Assembly: GCA_910574865.1 (NCBI GenBank)
Contig: CAJTDN010000025.1
Span: 1-40,244 of the forward strand
Reading direction: 5' to 3'
DNA: 40,244 nucleotides
DNA from: Lachnospiraceae bacterium
GTDB taxonomy: Bacteria; Bacillota; Clostridia; Lachnospirales; Lachnospiraceae
The translations under genes were made by a program, and so were the position numbers. Positions 17,206 through 25,595 of this stretch are shown piece by piece (the first letter of the stretch is position 1; each line of letters starts with the position of its first letter). The notes under the pieces are model-generated. The model was given only the letters and a program-made list of their open reading frames with translations, did no database searches and was not told the DNA's origin.

Positions 17206-18391
17206 CCACGTTTTTTAGTCCGGCGAACAGTCCCGCCCCGACACCGATGGTTCCGAGCGACCCGAGGCTTTCCGTGACCTTGTTGACGACGGAGAGGATG
17301 CCGTCCAGGCCGTTTGTCACCGCGATGACGGCGTCGGAGTTGACGATGTTCGATATGGTACTGGTCAGCGTGTTGTACAGCCGGTTCGACGCGCCTTCCC
17401 ACGAGTCGGCCAGTTTTTCGGCATCCCTCGCCATCGAGCCCGCCCCGGACTTGTATTGCCCGAGCATGGATTCGTAAGTGGACCACTGGCCAAGAAGCGC
17501 GTCCATCTGTGCCGCGGTCTGGCCGCCGCCGAGGGAGTCCAGCAGATTTGCCTTGCGCGTGTCCGAGTCACGGAGTTTGTTGTACGCGCTGGATAATTCG
17601 CCCAACACCTCCATCGGGTCGCGAAGTCCAACCACGCCGTCCCTCGTTTCCCGCAGTCTGACATTTAACGCGTTGCAGGCGCGTTCATAGGCCGAGAGTC
17701 CTTCCGCGCTGACGCCTTTTCCCGCGTCGGACACCTGACGGGTGTAAAGCAGGATGGTTTCGAGGGCGTTTGCCGCCTGTGCGCTTCCCGCCTGCGTCGT
17801 CTCCATCATGGTTCCGAGCGCGGCGGTCGCCTCGCCTGCGTCCACCCCGAGGGATGCGGCGGTCTGGCTTATGGACGACAGTCCCTCGGACAGGTCTGCC
17901 ATATTTACGTTGTTCTTGTTCGCTATCTGGTTCATGCCGTCGAGCACCTTGGTCAGGCTGGCGACGGAGCCGTTCATCTTGTAGGTCTTGTCGGTCGTGA
18001 GTATCATCCGCTCGGCCAGGCCGGCGGTCATGTTGCCCGCGTTCTGGGCGGCCAGGGAAAGCTCGGCCAGTTCCGACACGTTTTGGTGTCCCGCCCGCAC
18101 CATTTTTTGCACGCCGGCCAGGTAGTCCGTGGCGGCCTTCCCATACTTGCCCGCGATGTCGAAGGACTCCTTGCCGAGCTGGGCGAGCACCTTCTTCGAG
18201 AGCTTGTCGTTTTCCACACGGATTTCCGTCAGCATGGAGTTGACCGCTTTCAAGTCGGATATCGCGCTCTGGATTTGGGAAACCAGCCGCTTGACGCCGG
18301 AGTTTAAGTTGAAGCTCTTGCCGATGGTCTGCGAGGCCTCGGAGATTTCTTTCGTCAGGGCTTTTAGTAATTCATCGATGGAATGTTTCAT
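17180..18391 (-). pseudogene. Second tape measure gene, 3'-truncated
   Basis: 403 aa of a TP901-type tape measure, different in sequence from the 2183-aa one. Helical start (MKHSIDELLKALTKEIS), then core motifs AGKYGKAATDYLAGVQKMV, MADLSEGLSSISQTAASLGV and ANLLDSLGGGQTAAQMDALL. After GLFAGLKNVGR the frame runs into the structured element and stops within five codons (VKCDPS), so most of the protein (usually over 700 residues in this family) is missing. It lies directly downstream of the tail tube gene, the normal place for the tape measure of that phage. The 4365-10916 gene may therefore come from a different phage. Confidence 0.8.
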
Positions 18392-18438
18392 GATTTCATC
18401 TTCCTTTCCTTTTTGATTTTTTTGTTTCTTTCTTTATT

Positions 18439-18494
18439 CCCAAGGGCAACGGGCCAAGGCCATGCGTGCATGGCCCTGGCGGTTGCCGTTGGGG
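18439..18494 (-). terminator. Long hairpin between tail tube and tape measure
   Basis: Minus strand CCCCAACGGCAAC...GTTGCCCTTGGG with inner CCATGC/GCATGG pairs, followed by AATAAAGAAAG rather than a pure T run. It probably acts as an attenuator or partial terminator that limits expression of the tape measure relative to the abundant tube protein. Confidence 0.55.
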
Positions 18495-18500
18495 ATGGCA

Positions 18501-19232
18501 TTATTCCTCAATCAGGACCAGGTCGAGGATGTTGTCGTCACCGTCGGCCAGGAGGTCGCAGGTGATCGTGATGCTGCCCGGGTCTCCCGTGTTGGAGAAG
18601 GAGAGCGACATGTTGCCCTGCGGGGCCACCTTGTAGGCCGTCAGCTTGTACGGCAGGATCTCGTCGTCCTCGGTCTTCATGACCGTGTCGCCATACACGA
18701 TGAAGTTCTTCGGGAAGCTCGTGGACTTGATGTTGATGCGTTCCACCTTGTCGGTCATTTCCTTCATGTAATAGACGATGACCTTTGCACCATCGGAGAG
18801 GGCAGTGCTGAGTGTGATAACCTTGTCAGTGACAGTGCAGGCGAGCTCCTCGCCGCAGTCATCACTGTCCGCGTATACAACAACGCTTCCCGCCACGGGC
18901 GTGTCCACCAATGTGATGGAGGTTCCGTTTTCATCCACGGCTGTCTCGACCCTGGTCACGAACTTGGCAGACCTGCTCGTTTCGCCGCCGGTAATCAGCT
19001 GCCACAGCCTGGCCGTCTGGATCTGCGTCTCGATGGTCATCGTGCCGCCGCGTTCCCCGGCGAACTGCACCCGCTTCGGGTGTCCCTTGCCGCCGTAGGC
19101 GAACACGGACTCGCCGGTCAGCTCCGTCGTGGTCACGTTCGCGAAGTCCAGGTTGAGAAAGGGCTTCCTTGTGGAATAATCCACAAAAATGAGGTCACAG
19201 ACCTCTCTGTTTACCATGTTTTTGTTGTTCAT
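18501..19232 (-). CDS. Phage major tail (tube) protein
   Basis: This encodes 243 aa, with AAAGGAGGAAC 7 nt before the ATG. The sequence is beta-rich and typical of clostridial tail tube proteins. NREVCDLIFVDYSTRKPFLN at the start is followed by TTTELTGESVFAYGGKGHPK and TMTIETQIQTARLWQLITGG. An Ig-like/hairpin insert (TLVDTPVAGSVVVYADSDD) comes next, and the C-terminus is PQGNMSLSFSNTGDPGSITI then LDLVLIEE. The position immediately before a TP901 tape measure supports the call. No tail-assembly chaperone pair (gpG/gpGT type) is seen between them, which is unusual, although one may have been lost. Assigned by style and gene order rather than by a specific motif. Confidence 0.7.
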   Translation of the reverse strand: MNNKNMVNREVCDLIFVDYSTRKPFLNLDFANVTTTELTGESVFAYGGKGHPKRVQFAGERGGTMTIETQIQTARLWQLITGGETSRSAKFVTRVETAVDENGTSITLVDTPVAGSVVVYADSDDCGEELACTVTDKVITLSTALSDGAKVIVYYMKEMTDKVERINIKSTSFPKNFIVYGDTVMKTEDDEILPYKLTAYKVAPQGNMSLSFSNTGDPGSITITCDLLADGDDNILDLVLIEE

Positions 19233-19251
19233 TTTTTTGTTCCTCCTTTTT

Positions 19252-19483
19252 TGTTATGGTAAATTTATATTCGAAGCCAGGCGGTCGCGTCGGAGTGGTT
19301 GCTTGGTTTTCCAAGTGTCGCGATGGCCATGGCTTGAATATCGTAAATGGTATCGGTTGGTATAGGATTGATTTTTTATATTCCATACCATAAAGAAAAA
19401 TCTCAGTTTGCTGACTGCAAGTCCTGAACCCCTTGTAAATAGGGCGTTCCAGGGCATTGTTAAAAAAGTTCAGAAAGCTAACA
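19252..19483 (-). repeat. Phage gene-end repeat, copy B
   Basis: It lies between the stop of the 19508-20257 gene and the ribosome site of the tail tube gene. On the minus strand it reads TTAGCTTTCTGAAC..., ALERPIYKGFRTC in one frame, then IYDIQAMAIATLGKPSNHSD in another, ending ATAWLRI-stop. The latter closely repeats the C-terminus of the gene just upstream (IYDIQARAVAAWG...DATAWY). There is no start codon for this frame, so it is a duplicated and decayed gene end, not a gene. Confidence 0.8.
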
Positions 19484-19507
19484 GATCTTTTTTTGTCAAC
19501 GTTTAGG

Positions 19508-20257
19508 TTACTTGTGTGTCGCATACCAGGCGGTCGCGTCGAAGTGGTTGTCTTTGTCCCCCCATGCCGCGACGGCCCTGGCCTGGATGTCATAGATGTT
19601 GTTGTTGGAAATCCGTGAAAAGCAGTCCCAGAGCTGGTACACTGTCAGATCCCAGATGTTTAAAATGTTAAGCGACGGGCTTCGATTCGCGACGGCGGAT
19701 ATGATGTTTCCCAGATCCATGTTCTTGTCCGCCTTTTCCTGCTTCTTTTTTTGCGACCGTCCTTTTTGGAGTTTTTTCGCGATTTCCAGGGCCTTTTTGT
19801 TCCTGGCTTTTGAAAGATCCTCTTCCTGGTCGGGCCGGATGCAGACGCGCTGGCAGATGACGTCGCGCACCTGCGGGTAGGAATCCCTCGTGATGGCACC
19901 GACATCCCCGTTTTCATTTTGGATTAGGAAGCATCTGTTCTGCTCGGAGTAGACGACCTCTTCCTCTATGAAAAAATTTAAAACCTTTTCCAGCAAGCTG
20001 GCGGACTGCCCGTTTGCGGTCCAGAAATCGAACATGTCCAGATTCGATTTTTCCTCGTCTGACAAGCGGCCATAGTCTTTCGCGTGCCCGGTCATGGAAA
20101 AGTATTTTTCTAAATCCATCAGCAATAATTCCAGGTAAAAGTGGTAGGCGTCATATCCGATGGAAGCGACGTCCCGCAGTTTCGGCGAGAGGATGCCGCC
20201 CACGTTTTCTATGCGCACCGGTTCCGGTGACAATAAATCAAGATAATCCAGTTTCAA
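19508..20257 (-). CDS. Phage structural/assembly protein
   Basis: This encodes 249 aa. A TTG start (MKLDYLDLLSPEPVRI) is chosen because GGAGGTGATATC lies right before it; the longer frame overlaps the upstream gene. The N-terminal 110 residues have PVRIENVGGILSPKLRDVAS and FYLELLLMDLEKYF. The middle is a lysine-rich stretch (KALEIAKKLQKGRSQKKKQE). The C-terminus LNILNIWDLTVYQLWDCFSR and IYDIQARAVAAWG recalls a conserved C-terminal pattern in proteins encoded before the tail tube in Lachnospiraceae and other clostridial siphophages. Exact role unknown; head-tail joining or tail assembly is likely. Five nt after the preceding gene, so translationally linked. Its 3' end is the source of three nearby repeats. 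Confidence 0.7.
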   Translation of the reverse strand: MKLDYLDLLSPEPVRIENVGGILSPKLRDVASIGYDAYHFYLELLLMDLEKYFSMTGHAKDYGRLSDEEKSNLDMFDFWTANGQSASLLEKVLNFFIEEEVVYSEQNRCFLIQNENGDVGAITRDSYPQVRDVICQRVCIRPDQEEDLSKARNKKALEIAKKLQKGRSQKKKQEKADKNMDLGNIISAVANRSPSLNILNIWDLTVYQLWDCFSRISNNNIYDIQARAVAAWGDKDNHFDATAWYATHK

Positions 20258-20262
20258 AGATA

Positions 20263-20745
20263 TCACCTCCTTGTTTTGAACGCCGGCACCGTGTACGTCA
20301 TCCGTTTCCCGTAGCATTTGTCATTGGGGAAGAAATGCTCCACGGACACCAATTGCGGTTTTCCGATGCCGAACTTGTCGGATTCCCTCAGCCGGCGTTC
20401 TATCATGTCCGCCAGGATGTCCGCCCTTGTTCCGGCGTATCCGCTTTTTGAGTATCTCATGTGTTGCTTCTGGCAGCATGCCCAGATACAGATTTTCATC
20501 TCCTTGATGGTGCTGGTGGGTATTTTGGGCATGTCCACTTCGACGCAAATGTATGATGTCGCGTCTGTTTGTGCCTCATCGGCATGAAGATATGGGAATA
20601 TTCGTGAATATGGCAGGTTTTGCACGTCGTCCCTGGTATATGGCTGCTTGTCAAACAGCAGCTCGCAGATATCCCCGGAATCCTGGAATGCCGCTATCAG
20701 GTTGTCTTTATAAATTCCCATGTCTTTTAAAATGCTGGTTTCCAA
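20263..20745 (-). CDS. Phage tail/neck-type protein
   Basis: This encodes 160 aa from a TTG start (LETSILKDMGIYKDNLIA) 8 nt after AAGGAGG. The frame extends further upstream only through repeat copy A. Features: VDMPKIPTSTIKEMKICIW, then CCQKQHMRYSKSGYAGTRADI, and YTVPAFKTRR at the end. I do not recognise a named family. Size, position two genes before the tube, and tight coupling to the next gene fit a head-tail connector or tail completion protein. It is the first phage gene left; everything further upstream is replaced by repeat A and an ISL3 element. Confidence 0.65.
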   Translation of the reverse strand: METSILKDMGIYKDNLIAAFQDSGDICELLFDKQPYTRDDVQNLPYSRIFPYLHADEAQTDATSYICVEVDMPKIPTSTIKEMKICIWACCQKQHMRYSKSGYAGTRADILADMIERRLRESDKFGIGKPQLVSVEHFFPNDKCYGKRMTYTVPAFKTRR

Positions 20746-20759
20746 ATGAATCGCCTCCT

Positions 20760-20984
20760 TTTTTGTTATGGCAAATTTATATTCTAAGCAAGGCCGCCAC
20801 GTCGGAGTGGTTGCTTGGTTTTTCAAGTGTCGCGATGGCCATGGCCTGAATATCATGGATGATGTTGGTTGATTTTCTATATTCATCATCATATATGAAA
20901 ATCTCAGTTTTCCTGCCACAAGTCCCAAACCCCTTGTAAATAGGGCGTTCCAAGGGCATACTTAAAAAGTTCAGAAAGCTAACA
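20760..20984 (-). repeat. Phage gene-end repeat, copy A
   Basis: Same repeat as B and C, placed before the ribosome site of the 20263-20745 gene. In this copy one frame stays open for 70 codons and joins SFLNFLSMPLERPIYKGF to IHDIQAMAIATLEKPSNHSD. All three copies start on the minus strand with TTAGCTTTCTGAACTTTTT, which resembles the terminal repeat of the adjacent ISL3 element (GGTTCTTTCTGAACTTTGGG). Confidence 0.8.
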
Positions 20985-21132
20985 AACATTTTTTCTTCAA
21001 CATTTTCAGTGTTTGCATATCATATTCTATACACAAACAAGGAACGGAATTTTCGTTTTCAGTTTCTTGTGCCTATATAAAAAGGGGTTGTATATGGCTG
21101 CATTAGGGTTCTTTCTGAACTTTGGGTATTGC

Positions 21133-21411
21133 TAGCGTCGGTGTACAGAAGGCAACACGGTCGATGAAGGGCATATTTCCCCCCTTTCGTCGTTACTTTC
21201 ACTCCGCGTACGTCCTTGTACGCGTCGCTCAAGTGCCTTGAAAGGGGGGGAATATGCCTCTTCACGACTCTGCGACCTCACCCATAGGGATTTTAAGGGT
21301 TTTCAAGGAAGATGAATGAGGCGTACAAGGACGTACGCCGATTGAAGATGACGCTGAAAACCCTTGAAATCACATGGGCTGAGGCGTGTTGCCCTCCGTA
21401 CACCGACGCTA
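21133..21411. mobile_element. 279-bp foldback element, copy 1
   Basis: It starts TAGCGTCGGTGTAC and ends GTACACCGACGCTA, extended inward by GGCAACACG / CGTGTTGCC. A TA target duplication is possible. Inside are two long arms: one with AGGGCATATT/AATATGCC and CCCCTTTC/GAAAGGGG, the other with AAGGGTTTTCA/TGAAAACCCTT. Each arm is capped by a hairpin, CGCGTACGTCCTTGTACGCG (21205-21224) and GGCGTACAAGGACGTACGCC (21320-21339). The two caps are reverse complements with complementary loops (GTCCTT, AAGGAC). No coding capacity. Copy 2 at 30671-30949 has the same length and only a handful of differences. Confidence 0.85.
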
Positions 21412-21506
21412 GAAAAGGCAGATATAAAAATATCTGCTTTTTCTTTATCCTTCTTATTCTCCTTTTTGGGTATTTATGGTAAAGTTAAGATAAAAAAAGA
21501 AAGAAG

Positions 21507-22708
21507 ATGATCGGATTGAAATATTTCCCAACACAAGATTACTCATTTCTATTAGATGAAAATCATTATGTTTATGACCATATCGAAACAGAGGACAGCT
21601 TACATATCTACATTAAATCAAAAGAACATAGCTGTGCCTGCCCTGGCTGTGTCCAGGTGGCAGACCGTTTCCATTTGCTTCAAAATCTTCTTGGATATAT
21701 GAAGGATATTTTCAAGGAAGAGATGCCGCCCAAAATATATATTCAAGATGGGAATATATCGGAAAAGGCTCCAGAAAAAATATTAAAGGAAAAAACGCCG
21801 GAAGACTCTTTTCTGGAAAGCCTGCATTATGACAACACCCCGCCAGTGGATTCCGGTGGAAATGTAATTGCTTATGATAACAAAAAGCATGATTTAAATT
21901 CGGCACAATATCGGCATCAGGAAAAGACACGGGAAAAAAACAGCAATTGATCAGAGACATACAGGATTATTGGAACGGGCAGGAAAGACCCCGGATAAAA
22001 AAGGCGGCAGAGGCTTTCGGGATAGCGCCGCCGACGGCAAAGAAATATATTTCCATGACAAAAGAGGATATCGACAGCCTGGGGCATCCTGCCAATTACA
22101 AAAAACGGGAATCATCCATGAACGCCTGGCTGAATATCATTTACAAAATGATGCGGGACGGATGCAGCAATGAAACAATTTATTTTTATATCAAGCGGCA
22201 GCATGATTATAAAGAACCTGATAAAAAACTTGCAAAACATATTTACCTTATCGGAAAAAACAACTTTTCGGACAGACCCCCGTTTAATGCCAAAACAACA
22301 ATGGAATGGGTGCTGCCACCCGGAGTGGCCGTGATCAGCAGAATGGATCGGCTCAAATATATATTAACCTGCAATCCCAAAACAAAACGTGATTCCGTAA
22401 TCGGGGAATATATCGGCCAGATAAAAAGCCTTTATCCTGCCGTCGAGAAAGTTGAAACCATGTTCAAAGAATTCCATTCATTGTTGATGGGAAATGACGA
22501 AGAAAAACTGGATGAATATCTGGAAAAGTATGGGACAAGCGAAATAGAACCATTTTGCAATGGAATAAAAAAGGATATCACTCCGGTCAAGAATGCGATA
22601 TCCTTATCAGTAAGCTCTGGATTTGTTGAAGGAAATAACAACAAATTCAAAGTCCTCAAACGTATTGTATACGGCAGGAGCGGATTAGTCAATCTTGAAA
22701 AAATGTAA
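21507..22708 (+). pseudogene. ISL3-family transposase, deleted and frameshifted
   Basis: The N-terminal zinc-finger region (SKEHSCACPGC, near residue 45) jumps directly to VQVADRFHLLQNLLGYMKDI. About 200 residues that normally carry the first DDE aspartates are missing. A frameshift near 21945 then separates the C-terminal part (LIRDIQDYWNGQERPRIKKA, an HTH-like AFGIAPPTAKKYIS, and GFVEGNNNKFKVLKRIVYGR with the last catalytic Glu). Both defects destroy activity. The parts match the normal order of ISL3 transposases. Confidence 0.85.
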
Positions 22709-22840
22709 GTTAGCATTTTTATCCAAAGGTCAAGATTTCTCTCTCACTGCATTATTATAAAACAAGCTGATGCCATACTGGCACCAGCTAATATCTTATA
22801 GCTTATACCCAAAGTTCAGAAAGAACCTAATTAGTGTGCA

Positions 22841-23026
22841 CTAGTCCTCTTTATTTTTCTCGTTTTTAATCAATATGTGATAAAGCAATACGGCGAGCAT
22901 TGCCGACACGATAGAGGTCACTGTTTGATCAAGATTAATACCCTTCATATTGCAGAATACATGGATTACCAGTGAAATAACCAGTACGATAGCCACCGCG
23001 GCAGCTCCTTTTAAAAAATGTTTCAT
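22841..23026 (-). CDS. Small two-segment membrane protein
   Basis: This encodes 61 aa from ATGAAACAT, with GAAAGGAG 9 nt upstream. An in-frame upstream TTG would give 68 aa but has no ribosome site. Two hydrophobic segments (about 8-25: GAAAVAIVLVISLVIHVF; about 35-50: VTSIVSAMLAVLLYHILI) are joined by MKGINLDQT, and the tail is charged (KNEKNKED). It is too hydrophobic and lacks the Cys-containing core expected for an AgrD-type peptide precursor. Convergent with the ISL3 element and divergent from the kinase gene. Function unknown. Confidence 0.7.
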   Translation of the reverse strand: MKHFLKGAAAVAIVLVISLVIHVFCNMKGINLDQTVTSIVSAMLAVLLYHILIKNEKNKED

Positions 23027-23214
23027 AAATTTCCTAGCTCCTTTCAAAATAGATATGCATTTGCGGTGTTTTTAAACCCAACACCGGCATCGGACATCAT
23101 ACCATAAAAAACGGTGGTTCATTCAAAATTGTCATAAAATATCCTTGTTCGCGAATAAGTGTGCTATTTCTCCATAAAGGAACACGTTTATTCATCATTT
23201 TCGCTGAGCGATGC

Positions 23215-23243
23215 TTGATACAAAGAAGTAAATGCAGTATAAT
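23215..23243 (+). promoter_or_regulatory. Sigma-A promoter of the agr-like pair
   Basis: TTGATA (23215-23220), exact 17-nt spacer, TATAAT (23238-23243): near consensus. An imperfect inverted repeat (GAATAAGTGTG...CACGTTTATTC) lies just upstream at about 23152-23194 and could bind a regulator, possibly the LytTR protein itself (inference). The ~100-nt leader before the kinase holds no convincing peptide gene. Confidence 0.75.
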
Positions 23244-23351
23244 CAGAATAATGTTGGGGGCAAAACATGTCGCTTGTTGCCTCGTGTCGCCGTTTGAGAC
23301 GAAGTGGGTTGATTATGGCGCAGGAAAGTAACTCTCGAGGAGGATTTTGAA

Positions 23352-24680
23352 ATGCTGCTGTCTTTTTTTGAACTTTCCCTTGCCATCCGTAACGTGTGGC
23401 CCAGGCAGATGGACTTGAAAATGTTCATGGCGCTTTATCTGATGCTGCTGCTTGCCGGAATGCCCGTAACGTTTTTGTCCTGCGTGCCGTACGGATTGTT
23501 CGGTATTCTGGTGGCGGTTTGTATTTATGGATTGGTTTTTTACCGGGACAGCGCGCCCCAGAACATTTGCATGGGCGTAATCGGATGCGTGCTTGCTTTA
23601 GTGACGGATAATTTGCTGCCAAGTTCTCAGGAGATGCTGAGTTTTTTGTCCTTATCAGACCGATGGTATGTTATTTTGGGTGTCAGGCTGGTCCTCATGT
23701 TGTTGTTTTACCTGGTTACGTTGTTTTGCGGCAGGCTGCTGAAAAAAATGTTATTGTCGGGAAAAGGAGCCTTGCGCCTTGGGCAGACGTGGTATTTGGT
23801 TGATGCCGTATTATTGCTCCTTATAACGATGTATCTGTTCGATAATTTGATTCCGGGGCAAAATGGTTCTGTCGGCAAAATGATATATAACAATGTCTTA
23901 CATATTTCGGGGTATCTGCTTGTCATGCTTTTTTTGTTCCTGGCCATGCGTCATTTTTATCAAGAGCAAATACAAGCAGAGGCAAGGCGGAAAGCCCTGC
24001 GGGATTTACAAGATTACACGCATAATTTGGAAGTCATGTATAACGGTTTGCGTTCTTTTAAGCATGATTATGTTAATATATTGCTCTCCATGTCCGGTTA
24101 TATTGAAAACGGCGATATGGCCGAATTGAAGACTTTTTTTGATAATAAAATTTTCCCGACGAAAAATTCCATTGACCAGGGGGATTACAAGTTAAATCAG
24201 CTTGCGAATGTCGGCGTGCTGGAAATCAAAAGCCTGCTCTCGGCAAAAATGATTTACGCCCATGAATCGGGGATTGATGTCACGATTGATATTCCCGAAA
24301 GGGTGGATGATTTTATGATAGATACCGTGGATCTTGCCAGGATACTGGGAATCTTTTTAGATAATGCGACGGAAGCCGCCCTTGAGACCAAACAGCCGCA
24401 AATGGGCCTGAATATTATTCAAAATGAGGATGGCGTGTCGATTACCATAAGCAATTGTTTTCAGGAAAACGGCCTGGCATTACATGATTTAAAGAAAAAA
24501 GGCTTTAGTACAAAGAACGGTCATCAGGGAATCGGGCTTTCTAACGCCCGGAAAATCATCAGTTCTTATGATAACGTGCTGTTGGAAACGACAATGCGGT
24601 GCGGCTGTTTCACACAGCACATGGAAATTATAGAAAACAAGGATGTCGTGCTGCCGCTAAACTCGAAAGCACCTCGTTAA
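23352..24680 (+). CDS. AgrC-like GHKL sensor histidine kinase
   Basis: This encodes 442 aa, with GAGGAGGA 8 nt before the ATG. Residues 1-200 form about six membrane helices (for example FMALYLMLLLAGMPVTFL and YVILGVRLVLMLLFYLV), followed by a helical linker and the H-box FKHDYVNIL with H238. The GHKL ATPase domain has the N-box LGIFLDNATEAAL (N338) and G-box GHQGIGLSNAR (about 390-400). This is the AgrC/ComD class, which normally senses a secreted peptide and phosphorylates an AgrA-type LytTR regulator. That partner follows at 24831. No agrB protease or agrD precursor is seen in the window, so the ligand source is unknown. The last ~15 residues (VVLPLNSKAPR) run into a repeat block and may not be original. 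Confidence 0.88.
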   Translation: MLLSFFELSLAIRNVWPRQMDLKMFMALYLMLLLAGMPVTFLSCVPYGLFGILVAVCIYGLVFYRDSAPQNICMGVIGCVLALVTDNLLPSSQEMLSFLSLSDRWYVILGVRLVLMLLFYLVTLFCGRLLKKMLLSGKGALRLGQTWYLVDAVLLLLITMYLFDNLIPGQNGSVGKMIYNNVLHISGYLLVMLFLFLAMRHFYQEQIQAEARRKALRDLQDYTHNLEVMYNGLRSFKHDYVNILLSMSGYIENGDMAELKTFFDNKIFPTKNSIDQGDYKLNQLANVGVLEIKSLLSAKMIYAHESGIDVTIDIPERVDDFMIDTVDLARILGIFLDNATEAALETKQPQMGLNIIQNEDGVSITISNCFQENGLALHDLKKKGFSTKNGHQGIGLSNARKIISSYDNVLLETTMRCGCFTQHMEIIENKDVVLPLNSKAPR

Positions 24681-24815
24681 GTGGTTCATAACGACATTCG
24701 TATGTAAGCGAACTAAGCGGAAACTCCGCACGACTAGGTTCGAAAGAACCTCGCCAGGGAGTGCGGAGTACATTCACACTAAGCTCGTGTGAAACCTCGC
24801 TAAGTGTTCATAGTA
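24681..24815. repeat. Palindromic repeat block between kinase and regulator
   Basis: 150 bp without a gene. The motif ACCTCG(C/T)TAAGTG occurs at both edges, starting with the last codons of the kinase and ending near 24805. Within it are GGAAACTCCGCAC / GTGCGGAGT arms enclosing AGGTTC-GAAA-GAACCT, and CACACTAAGCTCGTGTG. It could attenuate or process the two-gene transcript. Confidence 0.6.
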
Positions 24816-24830
24816 ATGGAGTGATATGAT

Positions 24831-25550
24831 ATGTTGGATATTTTTGTGTGCGAGGATTATGCCGTGCAACGGCAGAATATCGTGCGAATCATTGAAAATA
24901 CCGTGTTGATGGAAGAACTGGACACGCGTCTGGTTTTAGAAACGGGGGATCCGTACGTGTTGCTTGACAAAGTCAGGGACGGTCAGAACACGGGGATTTA
25001 TTTTCTTGACATTGACTTGAACAATGATATGAACGGGATGAAACTGGCACAGCAAATCAGGCTGTTTGACCCTCGTGGCTTTATCATATTTATAACCGCC
25101 CATTCCGAATTGAGCTACATGACGTTTTCGTACCGGGTGGAGGCGATGGATTTTGTGTTAAAGGACAATCCCGCAGAAATGAAGGTGAAGATTAAGGAAT
25201 GTCTGATAAATGCGGTGCAACGCCACTCGCTCCAGATGAATAAGACGCACAAGGTCTATAACGTCTGGGCCGGCGGACGGAAAATCAGCGTGGATTATGA
25301 TGATATTTTCTTTTTTGAAACGTCCGGCAATATCCATAAAGTCATCCTTCACGCGCGGGACCGTCAAATTGAATTTACCAGCACCATGAAAGAACTGGCC
25401 GGCGCGTTGGCCGGTGATTTCGTGCGCTGCCATCGGTCATTTCTGATAAATAAAAATAATGTGAAAGAAGTGGACGTCAAAAATCGCATGATTTATTTTA
25501 CCAACGGGGAAAGCTGCCTGATGTCCACGCGCATGATGAAGGGACTTTGA
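24831..25550 (+). CDS. AgrA-like response regulator with LytTR domain
   Basis: This encodes 239 aa, with GGAGTGA before the ATG. Receiver domain 1-125: acidic pair E8/D9, phosphoacceptor D60 in IYFLDIDLNNDMNG, T/A near FIIFITAHSELS, and K in FVLKDNP. LytTR DNA-binding domain about 140-239: ISVDYDDIFFFETSGNIHKV, LAGDFVRCHRSFLINKNNVK and MSTRMMKGL. It should be phosphorylated by the upstream kinase and bind LytTR repeats. Target genes are not evident; the AraC-type gene follows 45 nt downstream on the same strand. Confidence 0.9.
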   Translation: MLDIFVCEDYAVQRQNIVRIIENTVLMEELDTRLVLETGDPYVLLDKVRDGQNTGIYFLDIDLNNDMNGMKLAQQIRLFDPRGFIIFITAHSELSYMTFSYRVEAMDFVLKDNPAEMKVKIKECLINAVQRHSLQMNKTHKVYNVWAGGRKISVDYDDIFFFETSGNIHKVILHARDRQIEFTSTMKELAGALAGDFVRCHRSFLINKNNVKEVDVKNRMIYFTNGESCLMSTRMMKGL

Positions 25551-25595
25551 AAGCGGGACGGGTGAACGTTAAAAAACAGACGGACGGGTGATGGG

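Larger units (their letters stand above)
21107..22827 (+). mobile_element. Inactive ISL3-family insertion sequence with nested element
   Basis: It is bounded by a perfect 23-bp inverted repeat: left 21107-21129 beginning GGTTCTTTCTGAAC, right 22805-22827 ending GTTCAGAAAGAACC. Net length is about 1.44 kb without the 279-bp element inserted 4 nt inside the left end. No clear 8-bp target duplication is visible (left flank TGCATTAG, right flank TAATTAGT). A hairpin GCAGATAT-AAAA-ATATCTGC plus TTTTT lies at 21418-21443, shielding the transposase from outside transcription. Confidence 0.85.

Noticed and set aside
23252-23351. Possible AgrD-like peptides before the kinase (26-27 codon frames, one with two adjacent Cys)
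   Set aside because: The first starts 8 nt after the -10 box with no room for a ribosome site. The second has no amphipathic leader or conserved thiolactone core. Neither looks like a pheromone precursor.
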